The translations under genes and the position numbers were made by a program. The notes below the pieces were generated by a model. The model saw only the letters and a list, made by a program, of their open reading frames with translations, was not told where the DNA came from and searched no databases. 37,388 nt of DNA from Burkholderiales bacterium (GTDB lineage Bacteria > Pseudomonadota > Gammaproteobacteria > Burkholderiales > JABEVD01), in contig JABEVD010000033.1 of NCBI GenBank assembly GCA_013044025.1, positions 1 to 37,388 on the forward strand. Reading direction: 5' to 3'. Shown here in pieces: positions 8,952 to 20,046 of this stretch (the first letter of the stretch is position 1; the number at the start of each line of letters is the position of its first letter).

Positions 8952-9888
8952 GATTGCCTGCCTTCAGGAACTGCATCGGATCGACAGGTTTGCCGAAACG
9001 CCTGATCTCGAAATGAAGCATGACCTGTTTAGCATCGCTTTCCCCCATTTCCCCAATTTTTTCCCCCCTGCCCACTTCCTGGCCTTCGTGGACCAGGATC
9101 TTGCTGTTGTGTGCATATGCGCTGAGGTAGGTTTTGTTGTGTTTGATTATGATGAGATTCCCGTACCCGCGCAGGCCATTCCCAGTATAGACGACTTTCC
9201 CGGATGCGCTAGCCAGGATCGGTTCTCCCATTTTCCCTGCGATATCGATTCCCTTGAGGTTGGCCGTATCGTTGTATCCTGCGATCACCTTGCCTTCGGC
9301 GGGCCAGATCCAGTCCACTCCGTCGACTTCGCTCGAGGGCTGGTTCGCCTGAGGCGCCTGCTGGGGCGCATTTTGCGCCCCCTGCCCGCTCATCTGCTGC
9401 CAGGTCTCTTCGGAATAGGGTTTTTCGATCGCCAGAGGCTGCGCTTTCACCATCTGGTTGCAGGTGGGACAGGTTACGGGAGCCTGAGCAGGCTGCGAAG
9501 GTTGCGGAACTGCAGCGGGCGGGGCTGATCTTAGCGGATAGGTGGTTGCAGAAGGGGCAGGTGCCGATGAAAGCGGTTTTGTCTGCGCCTCGGCTCCCGG
9601 AGGATAGAGTCTCAGTTCCGTGCCGGTGGAAATGTGGTTCCGGTCCGAAATCGCATTCCATTTGACGAGATCCCTGTAGTCCAGTCCGAATTCCAAGGCG
9701 ATTCCGAACAGGGTATCCCCCTTTTTCACCACATAGGTCTGCGGGCGCTGATCGGCCTGAACCTGGACAGAATTCATTTTGGGTGTGACCGGACGCTTGG
9801 CCTCGATCGGGGCGCGGGTTGCCGTGGAAGCGCAACCAGCCAGAAAAGCGGCGAGCAGAAGAAGGCGCATCATCTTGATCTTGTCCAT
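8929..9888 (-). CDS. nlpD: NlpD-like lipoprotein (LysM + degenerate LytM/M23)
   Basis: Lipobox LAGC; LysM TYVVKKGDTLFGIALEFGLDYRDLVKWN; LKGIDIAGKMGEPI with degenerate M23 site. Confidence 0.93.
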   Translation of the reverse strand: MDKIKMMRLLLLAAFLAGCASTATRAPIEAKRPVTPKMNSVQVQADQRPQTYVVKKGDTLFGIALEFGLDYRDLVKWNAISDRNHISTGTELRLYPPGAEAQTKPLSSAPAPSATTYPLRSAPPAAVPQPSQPAQAPVTCPTCNQMVKAQPLAIEKPYSEETWQQMSGQGAQNAPQQAPQANQPSSEVDGVDWIWPAEGKVIAGYNDTANLKGIDIAGKMGEPILASASGKVVYTGNGLRGYGNLIIIKHNKTYLSAYAHNSKILVHEGQEVGRGEKIGEMGESDAKQVMLHFEIRRFGKPVDPMQFLKAGNHDQGAHR

Positions 9889-10557
9889 TCAGTTGATCCC
9901 AGTCAGCATCGGCACAAATTTCACTTTGTCCAGAAGGTGTTCGACATAACCCTGCTCGGTTCTTTCGACGAGACAGAGCTGTTGATCGCCCCCTCCCCCG
10001 AGGGGAAGCACCATTCTACCACCGATGGCAAGCTGCCCGAGCAGCGCCTTGGGCACTTCTCCGGAAGCTGCGGCCACGACGATGCCGTCGAAAGGAGCCG
10101 CATCCCTGCAGCCGAGGTTTCCGTCGGCATGCCTCAGCCTGGCATTGTAGATGCCCAGTTCGCGCAGCGCGCTCCTTGCCTTGGCAAGCAGCGGAGCGAT
10201 GCGCTCCACCGAATACACTTCTCGCGCGATTTTCGAAAACAATGCGGCCTGATATCCGCATCCAGTGCCGATTTCCAGAACCTTGCCGAGATCCCTTCCC
10301 GAGCGCACCAGTTCCAGCATCCTGGCCACGATCTGCGGATTGGAGATGGTCTGACCGAAACCGATGGGCAGCGAAACATCGTCGTAAGCCCGGCTTGCAA
10401 GCGCTTCGTCGACGAAAATGTGCCGGGGGACGGAATTCATCGCGGAGAGCACCACTTCGTCCCGGATCCCCTGCCCCCTGAGCCGCTCCACCATGCGCGA
10501 GCGGGTGCGCTGGGAGGTCATGCCGATCCCGCTGTGCCTTGCGGTCAGATCAGCCAT
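9889..10557 (-). CDS. pcm: Protein-L-isoaspartate O-methyltransferase
   Basis: [48 protein letters not shown]; between surE and nlpD. Confidence 0.96.
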   Translation of the reverse strand: MADLTARHSGIGMTSQRTRSRMVERLRGQGIRDEVVLSAMNSVPRHIFVDEALASRAYDDVSLPIGFGQTISNPQIVARMLELVRSGRDLGKVLEIGTGCGYQAALFSKIAREVYSVERIAPLLAKARSALRELGIYNARLRHADGNLGCRDAAPFDGIVVAAASGEVPKALLGQLAIGGRMVLPLGGGGDQQLCLVERTEQGYVEHLLDKVKFVPMLTGIN

Positions 10558-11285
10558 GTTTTCAGCAGGTCCATCTGGGAGAAATGGGTGAGATCGATCT
10601 GTAGCGGCGTGATGGAAACCCTGCCTGATGAAATCGCATGAAAATCGGTTCCGGGGGCGGCATCCTGGGCGGCACCTGCAGGCCCCACCCAGTAGACCGT
10701 GTCCCCCCTGGGATTTTTCGCCTTGATCACCGGCTCCGCCTTGTGGCGCTTGCCGAGCCTGGTGACGGAAATTCCTCCGAGATTTTCATAAGGCAGGTCC
10801 GGCACGTTGACATTGAGCAGCATCGGGCCTTTCGCATCCTTCTCGAGCAGGAGTTCGACGAGATCCCTCGCCACTTTGCCAGCGGTTTCGAAGTTCCCCC
10901 TCTCCCCGTTCACCAGGGAAACCGCCATGGAAGGAATGCCGAGCAGGAATCCTTCGGTTGCGGCCGCAACCGTTCCGGAATAGATGGTGTCGTCTCCCAT
11001 GTTTGCGCCGTGGTTGATTCCGGAGACGATCATGTCCGGAAGCTCGTCCAGCATCCCCGTCACGGCAAGATGCACGCAATCGGTCGGGGTGCCGTTGACG
11101 TAATAAAAACCGCTGTGCGCTCGCTTCAGGTTGAGGGGACGGTCGAGCGTGAGCGAATTGCTCGCTCCGCTCCTGTCCCGTTCCGGGGCCACCACGGTGA
11201 CTTCAGCGATTTGTGAAAGCGCATCGGCCAGGCAGGCAATTCCCGGCGAGAAATAGCCGTCGTCATTGCTGATCAGGATACGCAT
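10545..11285 (-). CDS. surE: 5'/3'-nucleotidase SurE
   Basis: [42 protein letters not shown]. Confidence 0.97.
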   Translation of the reverse strand: MRILISNDDGYFSPGIACLADALSQIAEVTVVAPERDRSGASNSLTLDRPLNLKRAHSGFYYVNGTPTDCVHLAVTGMLDELPDMIVSGINHGANMGDDTIYSGTVAAATEGFLLGIPSMAVSLVNGERGNFETAGKVARDLVELLLEKDAKGPMLLNVNVPDLPYENLGGISVTRLGKRHKAEPVIKAKNPRGDTVYWVGPAGAAQDAAPGTDFHAISSGRVSITPLQIDLTHFSQMDLLKTWLI

Positions 11286-11356
11286 GGGATTTGTGTTTGT
11301 CGATTTCGAACAAAGCCGTATCGTAAATCATGTAAGGGACTTTCGCCAGATGCATC

Positions 11357-13156
11357 TTAGAACCTCGAATACAGCGCATCGATTTCCTTCGAATATTTTT
11401 CCGCAACCTTCTGGCGCTTGAGCTTGAGCGTGGGGGTGAGCAGCCCGTTGTCGATGGTCCAGGGTTCGAGCAGCAGGAGCGCTCGGGAAATCCTGGCGTA
11501 TCCGGGAAATTCGGAAAGCTGGCGCGAGATCCGCTCGATCACTTTCCGCTCCGCGCGCCGCTCCTTCAGGGATTGCGGAGAATCAGGATCGAGGCCGAGT
11601 TCACCGGCGAGATTCTCCCAGGCTTCCGGATTCAGCACGGCGAGCGCGGAAAGGCCCGGGCGCCCTTCCCCGCAAATCATCACCTGTTCGAACAGCCTGT
11701 CGCGCAGGATGGCCTGCTGCATGTCCGCGGGAGGAACCTTTTCGCCATTGGACATGACGATGATTTCCTTGATTCTTCCGGTGATGTAGATGTGGCCGGA
11801 CTCCGAGATCCTCGCCATGTCGCCTGTGGCGAGCCAGCCGTCCGCAGAAATCATCGCGCTCGTCGCTTGCGGATTCTTCCAGTAGCCCAGCATGTTGCAG
11901 CGGCTTTTCACCTGGAGCTCTTCGTGATCGCCGATTCTGGTCTCGATGCCGGGAAGCGGAAGGCCCGCGCTGGCAGGGTGATTGTCGTGGATGCGGTTCA
12001 CGCTGATGATGGGGCTCGTCTCGGTGAGACCGTACCCCTGAAGGAGCGGCAATCCCAGCGAGACGAACAGCTTCGAGATTTCCTTCTCCAGCGGCGCGCC
12101 GCCGCTGATGGAAAGTTTCAGCCTTCCACCGAAGCGCGACATCACTTTCGAGGCGACTTTCCGCTCGAGAATCGGCCACAGCAGCAGCGAAGGATGCCAG
12201 GAAGCCCGTTTCTGCCCGTATTCGAAGCGCCTCCAGCCGACCGATTCGGCAAGGCCGAACAGGAATCTTGCGAAAGGGGAGGCCTTTTCCAGGTTCGATC
12301 GAACCGTATTGTGGATGCGCTCATAGATCCTCGGCACCGAAACCAGGATGGTGGGGCGGACCACCTGCAGGTCTTCCAGAAGGAACTGGATCGAGCGCGA
12401 AAAGGCGAGCGTCACGCCCGCCATGATGCCGATGTAATACCCCACCGTGCGCTCGAAGGTGTGCGACAGGGGAAGGAAGGAAAGCATGATGTCATCCATT
12501 CCGGCGGGAAAGGAAAGAAGCCCTGAATGGGCATTCACCAGGATGTTGTCATGCGAGAGCATCACCCCTTTCGGGTGCCCGGTGGTGCCGGAAGTGTAGA
12601 TGATCGTGGCAAGATCCCCGGGTTCCAAAGGGATGCGCTCGAGTTCGGCCTTTTCCGGTAGCCAGTTTTCCACGGAAGCAAGGCGTCCGTCATATTCCCC
12701 CCCTTCCACCCGGTTGAGACTCACGAAGCGTTGCACCGTGGAGAGCTGCCCCCCCACGTTTCTCAGGGTGCGCCACTGGCTTTCGGTTTCGAAAAGCAGC
12801 ACCCGGATCTCTGCGTGATTGCAGATGTAGGCTGCGTTTTCAGGCCTGTCCTGGGTGTAGAGGGGAACCACGACGAGCCCGAGAGAGAGCGCCGCCTGAT
12901 CGAAAAAAATCCATTCCGGGCAATTTTTCAGCATGAGGCCCACCCGGTCGCCTTTCGATAAACCTTCCGAAATCAGCGCGGCCTGCCATCTAGCCACTTC
13001 CTGCAGGGCCTCCTTCCAGGGGATGTCGTGCCAATTTCCTTCCAGGCAATGCCGGTAGGCAATTGCATCCGGGGTTCTTCTCGCGCGTTCGCGAAAAAGC
13101 CCGTGCAGGGTCTTTGCCTGCTCGGGCGTGATGAGATGATCCGTTTCGAAAATCAT
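11357..13156 (-). CDS. AMP-dependent synthetase, long-chain acyl-CoA synthetase family
   Basis: TIIYTSGTTGHPKGVMLSHDN; QGYGLTETSPIIS; GWLATGDMARI. Confidence 0.92.
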   Translation of the reverse strand: MIFETDHLITPEQAKTLHGLFRERARRTPDAIAYRHCLEGNWHDIPWKEALQEVARWQAALISEGLSKGDRVGLMLKNCPEWIFFDQAALSLGLVVVPLYTQDRPENAAYICNHAEIRVLLFETESQWRTLRNVGGQLSTVQRFVSLNRVEGGEYDGRLASVENWLPEKAELERIPLEPGDLATIIYTSGTTGHPKGVMLSHDNILVNAHSGLLSFPAGMDDIMLSFLPLSHTFERTVGYYIGIMAGVTLAFSRSIQFLLEDLQVVRPTILVSVPRIYERIHNTVRSNLEKASPFARFLFGLAESVGWRRFEYGQKRASWHPSLLLWPILERKVASKVMSRFGGRLKLSISGGAPLEKEISKLFVSLGLPLLQGYGLTETSPIISVNRIHDNHPASAGLPLPGIETRIGDHEELQVKSRCNMLGYWKNPQATSAMISADGWLATGDMARISESGHIYITGRIKEIIVMSNGEKVPPADMQQAILRDRLFEQVMICGEGRPGLSALAVLNPEAWENLAGELGLDPDSPQSLKERRAERKVIERISRQLSEFPGYARISRALLLLEPWTIDNGLLTPTLKLKRQKVAEKYSKEIDALYSRF

Positions 13157-13200
13157 GCTGTCCCTGTTCAGTTTCCGACATTATATGTCTTCACAGGACA

Positions 13201-13226
13201 AAAAAAACGGCCCTTTCGGGCCGTTT
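13201..13226 (-). terminator. Rho-independent terminator downstream of rhlE
   Basis: Minus strand AAACGGCCC-GAAA-GGGCCGTTTTTTT: GC-rich stem followed by a T tract. Confidence 0.88.
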
Positions 13227-13229
13227 CTG

Positions 13230-14495
13230 CTAGCGGTTGCCCCGCTCTCTGGCGTATCGATCTCCGCCGCCATTCCTTCTGGGATTCGCGCCGTTGTTGC
13301 GATACTCTCCCCTCGCGGAATAATTGCGCTTCTGGGTCGACGCAGGACGCGGCTTGAATTTCGGCTCCAGCCCCTCGATCACGTGCGGGGTGATGGTCTG
13401 ACCGGTGAAGCGCTCGATCTTGCGCACATGCAGGGAATCGCGTCCGGAAGCAAAGGAGATCGCGATTCCGGTCGCACCGGCCCGTCCGGTCCGGCCGATC
13501 CTGTGGACGTAATCTTCGGCGAATTTCGGCAGATCGAAATTGATGACATGGGTGATGCCCGCGACGTCGATGCCGCGTGCGGCCACGTCGGTTGCGACCA
13601 GCACCTTGATGCCGCCCTGGCGCAGGCGAGTCAGCGTGCGGGTGCGCTCGCGCTGGCTCATGTCACCGTGCAAGGCTGCCGCATCGTATCCCTTGGCGAG
13701 CAGATCGTCCGCCAGGGTGTCCGCATCGCGCTTGGTCGCGGTGAACACGATCGCCTGGTTCACGGAAAGGTCGCGCAGCATGTGGTCGAGCAGGCGGTTC
13801 TTGTGGCTCATGTCGTCCACATAATGCAGGCGTTGCTCGATGTTCTCGTGCTTTGCCGTCTGCGATGCAATCTTGATCAGCTTCGGTTCCTTCATGAGGG
13901 AGGCGCCGAGCTTTCCGATCGCCCCTTCCAGGGTCGCGGAAAACAGCACCGTCTGGCGCGATTCCGGGGTCGCATCCGCGATCCGCTCCACGTCGTCGAT
14001 GAAGCCCATGTCGAGCATCCTGTCCGCTTCGTCCAGGATCAGCATCTCGAGGCGGGAGAAATTGATCCTGCCGCGCTCCAGGTGATCGATGAGGCGTCCG
14101 GGCGTGGCGACCAGGATGTCCACATGCTGGGAAAGCAGCTTGTTCTGCAAGGGATAGGGCATGCCGCCCAGGATGGTGACCACCTTTGCATTCTTCAGGT
14201 ATTTTCCATATTTCGCAGCGGCCTGGCTCACCTGTTGCGCGAGTTCGCGGGTGGGGGTGAGTACGAGAATTCTGGGACCCTTTCCGGCAGCCTTGGAGGG
14301 TTCGACGAGCCTGTTGAGCGCGGGCAGCATGAATGCAGCGGTCTTGCCCGATCCGGTCTGGGAGGAAGCCATCAGATCGTGGCCCTCGATGAGTTCGGGG
14401 ATGGCTTTTTCCTGGATCGGCGTGGCCGAAGTATAGCCGGATTCCGAGATTGCCTTGAGGATGAGGGGGTGAAGATTCAGATTTTCAAATGACAC
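13230..14495 (-). CDS. rhlE: DEAD-box RNA helicase, RhlE-like
   Basis: ASSQTGSGKTAAFMLP, DEAD, SAT, HRIGRTGRAG motifs; basic C-terminal tail. Confidence 0.92.
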   Translation of the reverse strand: MSFENLNLHPLILKAISESGYTSATPIQEKAIPELIEGHDLMASSQTGSGKTAAFMLPALNRLVEPSKAAGKGPRILVLTPTRELAQQVSQAAAKYGKYLKNAKVVTILGGMPYPLQNKLLSQHVDILVATPGRLIDHLERGRINFSRLEMLILDEADRMLDMGFIDDVERIADATPESRQTVLFSATLEGAIGKLGASLMKEPKLIKIASQTAKHENIEQRLHYVDDMSHKNRLLDHMLRDLSVNQAIVFTATKRDADTLADDLLAKGYDAAALHGDMSQRERTRTLTRLRQGGIKVLVATDVAARGIDVAGITHVINFDLPKFAEDYVHRIGRTGRAGATGIAISFASGRDSLHVRKIERFTGQTITPHVIEGLEPKFKPRPASTQKRNYSARGEYRNNGANPRRNGGGDRYARERGNR

Positions 14496-14752
14496 GTATT
14501 TTTCCTAAAAAAGAAACGAACGCGCGCAGGCAAACAGCCTAAAATGGGCAGAAAAATGCCGCCAGCGCACCAACATCGTCGCTAACCGGCAAATTTCATT
14601 TTCCGAACGGAAAGGAAGGTCAGGGAGCGATGAAACCTTTGGCAACCAAATCCCTTGGCCGCCAAATCCAGAAGATTATATCCCGGACGGAAACATTTAT
14701 CCAGTACCCGATGTGATATAATTTCGGGCTTTACCCACTTTCGAGTATCCCT

Positions 14753-16588
14753 ATGTCTCGCGCTTTGAGAAACATCGCCATTATCGCCCACGTCGACCAC
14801 GGCAAGACCACCCTCGTGGACAAGCTCCTGCACCAGGCAGGCACATTTTCCTCCCACCAGGTCGTCTCCGAAAGGGTCATGGACAGCAACGACCTCGAAA
14901 AGGAGCGCGGCATCACCATTCTCGCGAAGAATACCGCCATCGATTACCAGGGCATCCGCATCAATATCGTCGACACGCCCGGACATGCCGATTTCGGCGG
15001 CGAGGTGGAGCGCGTGCTGGGCATGGTCGACGGCGTGGTGTTGCTGGTCGATGCGGTCGAAGGCCCGATGCCGCAGACTCGCTTCGTGACCAAGAAGGCG
15101 CTGGCGCTGGGTCTCAAGCCCATCGTGGTGATCAACAAGGTCGACCGCCCGGGCGGGCGTCCGGACTGGGTGGTCGACCAGACCTTCGACCTGTTCGACA
15201 AGCTGGGCGCAACGGACGAGCAACTCGATTTCCCCATTATCTATGCATCGGGCCTCAACGGCTGGGCCTGTATCGACCTGAAGGATGCGCCGTCCCAGGG
15301 TGGTGCTGCAAACGACATGAAGCCCTTGTTCGACGCAGTCCTGTCGCATGTGCCTACCCCGCCCGGCAATCCGGATGCGCCGCTGCAGTTGCAGCTCGCA
15401 GCCCTCGACTATTCGACCTATACCGGACGTCTGGGCATCGGCCGCGTGCTCAACGGCAGGATCAAGCCCGGACAGCAGGTTGCGGTGATGAACCACGAGG
15501 AACAGGTGGCCACCGGCAGGATCCATCAGGTGCTCGGCTTCAAGGGACTGGAACGCGTGCCCGTGGACGAGGCCGAGGCCGGCGACATCGTGATCATCTC
15601 CGGTCTCGAGGACATCGGCATCGGCGTGACCATTTGCGACAAGGACAATCCGCAAGGTCTGCCCATGCTGTCGGTCGACGAGCCGACCCTGACCATGGAT
15701 TTCATGGTCAATTCCTCCCCCCTCGCCGGCACCGAAGGCAAGTTCGTCACCAGCCGGCAGATCCGCGATCGCCTGAACAAGGAACTCCTGACCAACGTCG
15801 CCCTGCGCGTCGAGGACACGGGCGACGCAGACATCTTCCGGGTTTCCGGGCGTGGCGAGCTGCATCTCACCATCTTGCTGGAAAGCATGCGCCGCGAAGG
15901 CTTCGAGCTCGCCGTCGGTAAACCGCGCGTGGTGTACAAGGAGATCAACGGAGAGAAATGCGAGCCGTACGAGAATCTGGCCATCGACTTGGAAAATGAC
16001 CATCAGGGCGCGGTGATGGAAGAGATCGGTCGTCGTCGCGGCGAACTGACCAACATGGAAGCCGACCCCAACGGCCGCACCCGCCTGGAATACCACATTC
16101 CTGCCCGCGGCCTGATCGGTTTCCAGTCCGATTTCATGACCATGACCCGCGGCACCGGCCTGATGAGCCACGTGTTCGACGACTATGGCCCGGTCCGGGC
16201 GGATCTGCCGGGTCGTCACAACGGCGTGCTGATCTCGCAGGAACAGGGCGAAGCGGTAGCCTATGCGTTGTGGAACCTGGAGGACCGCGGTCGCATGTTC
16301 GTGAGTCCCGGCGACAAGCTGTACGAAGGCATGATCATCGGCATCCACAGCCGCGACAACGATCTCGTGGTGAATCCGATCAAGGGCAAGAAGCTGACCA
16401 ATGTGCGCGCATCGGGCACCGACGAAGCGGTGCGCCTGACTCCCCCGATCAGGCTGACTCTGGAATCCGCAGTCGAATTCATCGACGACGACGAACTCGT
16501 TGAAATCACCCCCAAGACCATCCGTCTCAGGAAGCGTCATCTCACCGAAAACGAGAGAAAGCGCCACTCGAGAGGAAAGGAAGCCTGA
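14753..16588 (+). CDS. typA: Translational GTPase TypA/BipA
   Basis: [57 protein letters not shown]. Confidence 0.97.
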   Translation: MSRALRNIAIIAHVDHGKTTLVDKLLHQAGTFSSHQVVSERVMDSNDLEKERGITILAKNTAIDYQGIRINIVDTPGHADFGGEVERVLGMVDGVVLLVDAVEGPMPQTRFVTKKALALGLKPIVVINKVDRPGGRPDWVVDQTFDLFDKLGATDEQLDFPIIYASGLNGWACIDLKDAPSQGGAANDMKPLFDAVLSHVPTPPGNPDAPLQLQLAALDYSTYTGRLGIGRVLNGRIKPGQQVAVMNHEEQVATGRIHQVLGFKGLERVPVDEAEAGDIVIISGLEDIGIGVTICDKDNPQGLPMLSVDEPTLTMDFMVNSSPLAGTEGKFVTSRQIRDRLNKELLTNVALRVEDTGDADIFRVSGRGELHLTILLESMRREGFELAVGKPRVVYKEINGEKCEPYENLAIDLENDHQGAVMEEIGRRRGELTNMEADPNGRTRLEYHIPARGLIGFQSDFMTMTRGTGLMSHVFDDYGPVRADLPGRHNGVLISQEQGEAVAYALWNLEDRGRMFVSPGDKLYEGMIIGIHSRDNDLVVNPIKGKKLTNVRASGTDEAVRLTPPIRLTLESAVEFIDDDELVEITPKTIRLRKRHLTENERKRHSRGKEA

Positions 16589-17122
16589 TCAGACGATGCG
16601 ATATTCGCCGGGCGCAAGCCCGGCGAGCGTCCATTCCCCAACCGAAAATCGCACCAGCCTCAGGGTCGGATAACCCACCTTTGCGGTCATCCTCCTCACC
16701 TGACGGTTTTTTCCTTCGCAAATGGAAATCTCGATCCAGGAAGTCGGAACCGATTTCCGGTAACGCACCGGGGGATCGCGTTCCCACAATCCTTCCGGCT
16801 CGGCAATGCTTCGGACCTTTGCCGGTTTCGTCACGAAGTCTCCCAGATCCACGCCGCGCCGCAACGCTTCCAGCGCCGCCTCGTCGGCAATTCCTTCCAC
16901 CTGCGCCCGGTAGGTCTTGAAGGTCTTTTTCTTCGGATGGGCCAGTCTGTGCTGCACGCTTCCCTCATCGGTGAGCACCATGAGCCCTTCGCTGTCTGCA
17001 TCGAGCCTTCCGGCGGGGTAGATGCCGGGGATGGGAATATAATCCTTCAGCGTTTTCTTGCTGGAGCCGTCTTCTGAAAATTGCGAAAGAACGCCCCACG
17101 GTTTGTTGAAGAGCACGATCAA
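16589..17122 (-). CDS. rluE: 23S rRNA pseudouridine synthase, RluE-like (RsuA family)
   Basis: YPAGRLDADSEGLMVLTDEG; CEGKNRQVRRMTAKVGYPTLRLVR. Confidence 0.87.
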   Translation of the reverse strand: MIVLFNKPWGVLSQFSEDGSSKKTLKDYIPIPGIYPAGRLDADSEGLMVLTDEGSVQHRLAHPKKKTFKTYRAQVEGIADEAALEALRRGVDLGDFVTKPAKVRSIAEPEGLWERDPPVRYRKSVPTSWIEISICEGKNRQVRRMTAKVGYPTLRLVRFSVGEWTLAGLAPGEYRIV

Positions 17123-17883
17123 GGCTGCTGCCTCGTCCGCTCGAACAGGCAGATCGCTGCAGCGGAAGCCGCATTGAGCGATTCCATTTTGCCCGGCATG
17201 GGGATTTTCGCCCGGAAGGTCGCAAGCGAAAGCAACTCGTCCGAAATGCCCGCCCCCTCGTTTCCGATCAGAAAGGCGATTTGGCCGGACAGGTCGAGTT
17301 CGTAAAGCGATGAACTTTCCTCGAGCGCCATCGCAACCGTTTTTCCGGAAAATCCGGAAACGAATTCTTCAAGACGAAAATCGCAATGGATTCCGATCAT
17401 GAAATGCGCGCCCATTCCTCCCCTGAGCACCCTGGGAGACCATGGATCCGCGCAACCCGGGGAAAGATAGGCGGCATCGGCGCCGGCTGCTGCCGCCGAG
17501 CGCAGGATCGATCCGAGGTTTCCAGGATCCTGGATCCTGTCGAGCAGGATGCAAAATTGCGGATTCTTTCCCGATTCCGCAACCGGAATTCCGATCAGGG
17601 AGAGGATTCCGGTCGGGGTCTTCACCGGGGAGATTCGGTCGAAAAGGGAGTCCGCCATCAACACGGCCTCCCCATTTGCGATCAGGGAAGAGATTTCCGG
17701 ATGCTGCAAGGAAGACTCCTTCACGACGATCAGCTCCGGCTCGATTCCGGAATCGATGCACGATTGCAGAAGATGGATTCCGTCGAGCAGGGTCTTGCCG
17801 CTTCGCTTCCTTTGCTTCGAGGAGTCGGAAAGATCGAGCAGCATCCTGAAAAGGGAATTTTCCCGCGAAGCGATTTTTTTCAT
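17119..17883 (-). CDS. TrmH-family (SPOUT) RNA methyltransferase
   Basis: LLDRIQDPGNLGSILRSAAAAG; LIGNEGAGISDELL; PMPGKMESLNAASAAAICLFE. Confidence 0.92.
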   Translation of the reverse strand: MKKIASRENSLFRMLLDLSDSSKQRKRSGKTLLDGIHLLQSCIDSGIEPELIVVKESSLQHPEISSLIANGEAVLMADSLFDRISPVKTPTGILSLIGIPVAESGKNPQFCILLDRIQDPGNLGSILRSAAAAGADAAYLSPGCADPWSPRVLRGGMGAHFMIGIHCDFRLEEFVSGFSGKTVAMALEESSSLYELDLSGQIAFLIGNEGAGISDELLSLATFRAKIPMPGKMESLNAASAAAICLFERTRQQP

Positions 17884-18356
17884 CGAGGCAACAGGCCGAT
17901 GTGAATGGGGTTGACCGGTCTGTAGAAAGCGATTGCGAGCAGGGCGAGAATCACGATGGCTGCGACATAGACATAGGCCATCCAGTTCCTCTGTGTGCGA
18001 TGTTCGAAGGCGGCCGCGCGGTGGGCGCGAATTTCGACGATTTCTGGGGATTCGCTTTTGCGGCGATCCCGATGCCGCTGCTCTTCGATACCCGGCGCAT
18101 CGCTCGCCCTCCTGTCCTGATTGCGCTCATCCGCATGACGCCTTGCAGTGGAAAGCGCCTCCGCGTCCTCCTTCCGGATCAGTCTGCAGGCTTCCGAAAG
18201 CGCGGGGCAGTCTTCCACCTTCATCCAGTCGGAATGTTCTTCCCTCACCAGGTCGTCGAGCTGCACCCGCCCGAGCAGGACATATCTTTCCAGGGCGCGC
18301 AGCGGGACCGGGCCGACGAGCTCCCGATCGCGGCGGTAATACCAGAGACGGTTCAT
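17880..18356 (-). CDS. GYF_2 (DUF4339)-like protein with one C-terminal transmembrane helix
   Basis: [47 protein letters not shown]; charged linker; [19 protein letters not shown]. Confidence 0.7.
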   Translation of the reverse strand: MNRLWYYRRDRELVGPVPLRALERYVLLGRVQLDDLVREEHSDWMKVEDCPALSEACRLIRKEDAEALSTARRHADERNQDRRASDAPGIEEQRHRDRRKSESPEIVEIRAHRAAAFEHRTQRNWMAYVYVAAIVILALLAIAFYRPVNPIHIGLLPR

Positions 18357-18916
18357 CCCAAGCGCTTTCTAACCGGTGAGAAACTCTTCCTGTGAAAAAT
18401 GCAGGGGCCATGCCGGTCCAGGGCTTCGAGATGTGCACGGGTGGGGTATCCCTTGTGCCTGTCGAATCCGTATTCCGGATGGATTTGATGCAATTCTAGC
18501 ATGAAGGCGTCCCGAGCCGTCTTGGCGAGGATCGAAGCCGCCGAAATCTCGGCGATCAGGCTGTCACCTTCTACGATCGCTTTCGAGGGGATGCTCACAT
18601 CCGGACAATGGAGCCCATCGACCGCGATTTCCGCCGGGACGACGGCAAGCGATTCGATGGCGCGCTTCATCGCGAGCAGGCTCGCCTGCAGGATGTTGAG
18701 CGTATCGATTTCCTCCACGGATGCGGTTGCGATCGACCAGGAGAGCGCCTGCTCCCGGATCATGGCCTCCAGACTCAAGCGCTTCTTCTCGGAAAGCTTC
18801 TTGGAGTCGGCAAGTCCGGAAATGGGGCGGGCAGGATCGAGGATCACCGCAGCCGCATAGACCGGTCCGGCGAGCGGCCCCCTGCCCGCCTCGTCGACTC
18901 CGCAAAAAAGCTTCAT
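18353..18916 (-). CDS. rnhB: Ribonuclease HII
   Basis: [33 protein letters not shown]; adjacent to lpxB. Confidence 0.96.
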   Translation of the reverse strand: MKLFCGVDEAGRGPLAGPVYAAAVILDPARPISGLADSKKLSEKKRLSLEAMIREQALSWSIATASVEEIDTLNILQASLLAMKRAIESLAVVPAEIAVDGLHCPDVSIPSKAIVEGDSLIAEISAASILAKTARDAFMLELHQIHPEYGFDRHKGYPTRAHLEALDRHGPCIFHRKSFSPVRKRLG

Positions 18917-20046
18917 TGCAGGGCGGCCAGGATCGCGCTGGAAGCCTTTTCCGCGGTGTTCTGCTTCAGCATTCGATGGATTTACGAGAATTGCGCCTCG
19001 ATCCTCGATCGGGTCCTTTCGTCTTCCAGAAGGTTGACGAGGGCATTGGCGAGGTTTTCCGGCGTGGCATTGTCCTGCATGAGTTCAGGCACCACGAACT
19101 TTCCGCTCAGGATGTTCGGGAGCCCGAAATATTCCTGATATCTTTTGCGCCACTTCAGCTTGAAGGTGAGCGGAGCCATCCGGTAGGTGATGACCATGGG
19201 TTTTCCGAGCAATGCGGCTTCCAGGGTGGCGGTGCCGGATGCGACGAGGACGATGTCGGATGCGATCATGGCATCCACCGCATGGCCGAACATCAGGTTG
19301 AAACCCATTTCTTCCGCGCCGTTCCTGTAGATCGCCTCCTCGAAAAGATTCCTGGTCTCCCGGCTCGCGAGTGGAACCAGAAAACGCGCATCGGGATAGC
19401 GCTCGCGGATGATCCTGGCGGTTTTCACGAAAGTGTCAGCCAGATATCCGACTTCGCTCTGCCTGCTTCCCGGCAGGAAAGCGAAGACCTTTTCCATGAG
19501 CGGCAGCTTCATGTGATGCCGCATCGCAATCCTGTTGTTCGATTCCGGAATCATGTCCGCAAGCGGATGGCCGACATAATCGCAGGCGATTCCCGCCTTC
19601 CGGTACATTTCCGGCTCGAAGGGAAAGAGCGCCAGCACTTTCGAACAGGCCTCGCCGATTTTCCTGATCCGCTCTCCGCGCCATGCCCAGATCGACGGGC
19701 TCACGTAATGCACGGTTTTGATCCCCGACTTTTTCAGGGCGAGTTCCAGTCCGAGATTGAAATCGGGCGCATCGATCCCGATGAAGATGTCCGGCGGGTT
19801 TTTCCTGAAATAGCGGATGAGTTCCTTACGGATCCCGATGATTTCGAAAAATCGCTTCAGCACTTCCACATAGCCCATCACGGCGAGCTTTTCCATGGAG
19901 TGGAGGGATACTGCGCCCGCTGCGATCATCTTGGGTCCAGCGATGCCGATGAATTCGGCGTCAGGGTGTTTCTCCCTGATTGCGCGGATCAGATGGGAGC
20001 CGAGCAGATCCCCGGAAGCCTCTCCTGCAACGATGCCGATCTTCAT
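18913..20046 (-). CDS. lpxB: Lipid-A-disaccharide synthase LpxB interrupted by an in-frame TAA at 18982-18984
   Basis: [23 protein letters not shown]...[29 protein letters not shown]. The post-TAA tail is in frame, LpxB-like, and ends in an ATGA overlap with the rnhB start. Confidence 0.9.

Noticed and set aside
11263-11355. 30-aa minus-strand [33 protein letters not shown] between the acyl-CoA synthetase and surE
   Set aside because: Too short, overlaps the surE start, no homology or composition support; could be chance.
14717-14722. TATAAT as a typA promoter
   Set aside because: A good -10 match but no convincing -35 at 16-18 bp; left unannotated.
14582-16567. 661-aa ORF antisense to typA
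   Set aside because: Typical GC-rich shadow ORF; composition (His/Asp/Val-rich) looks like antisense coding and the sense strand is unambiguous TypA.
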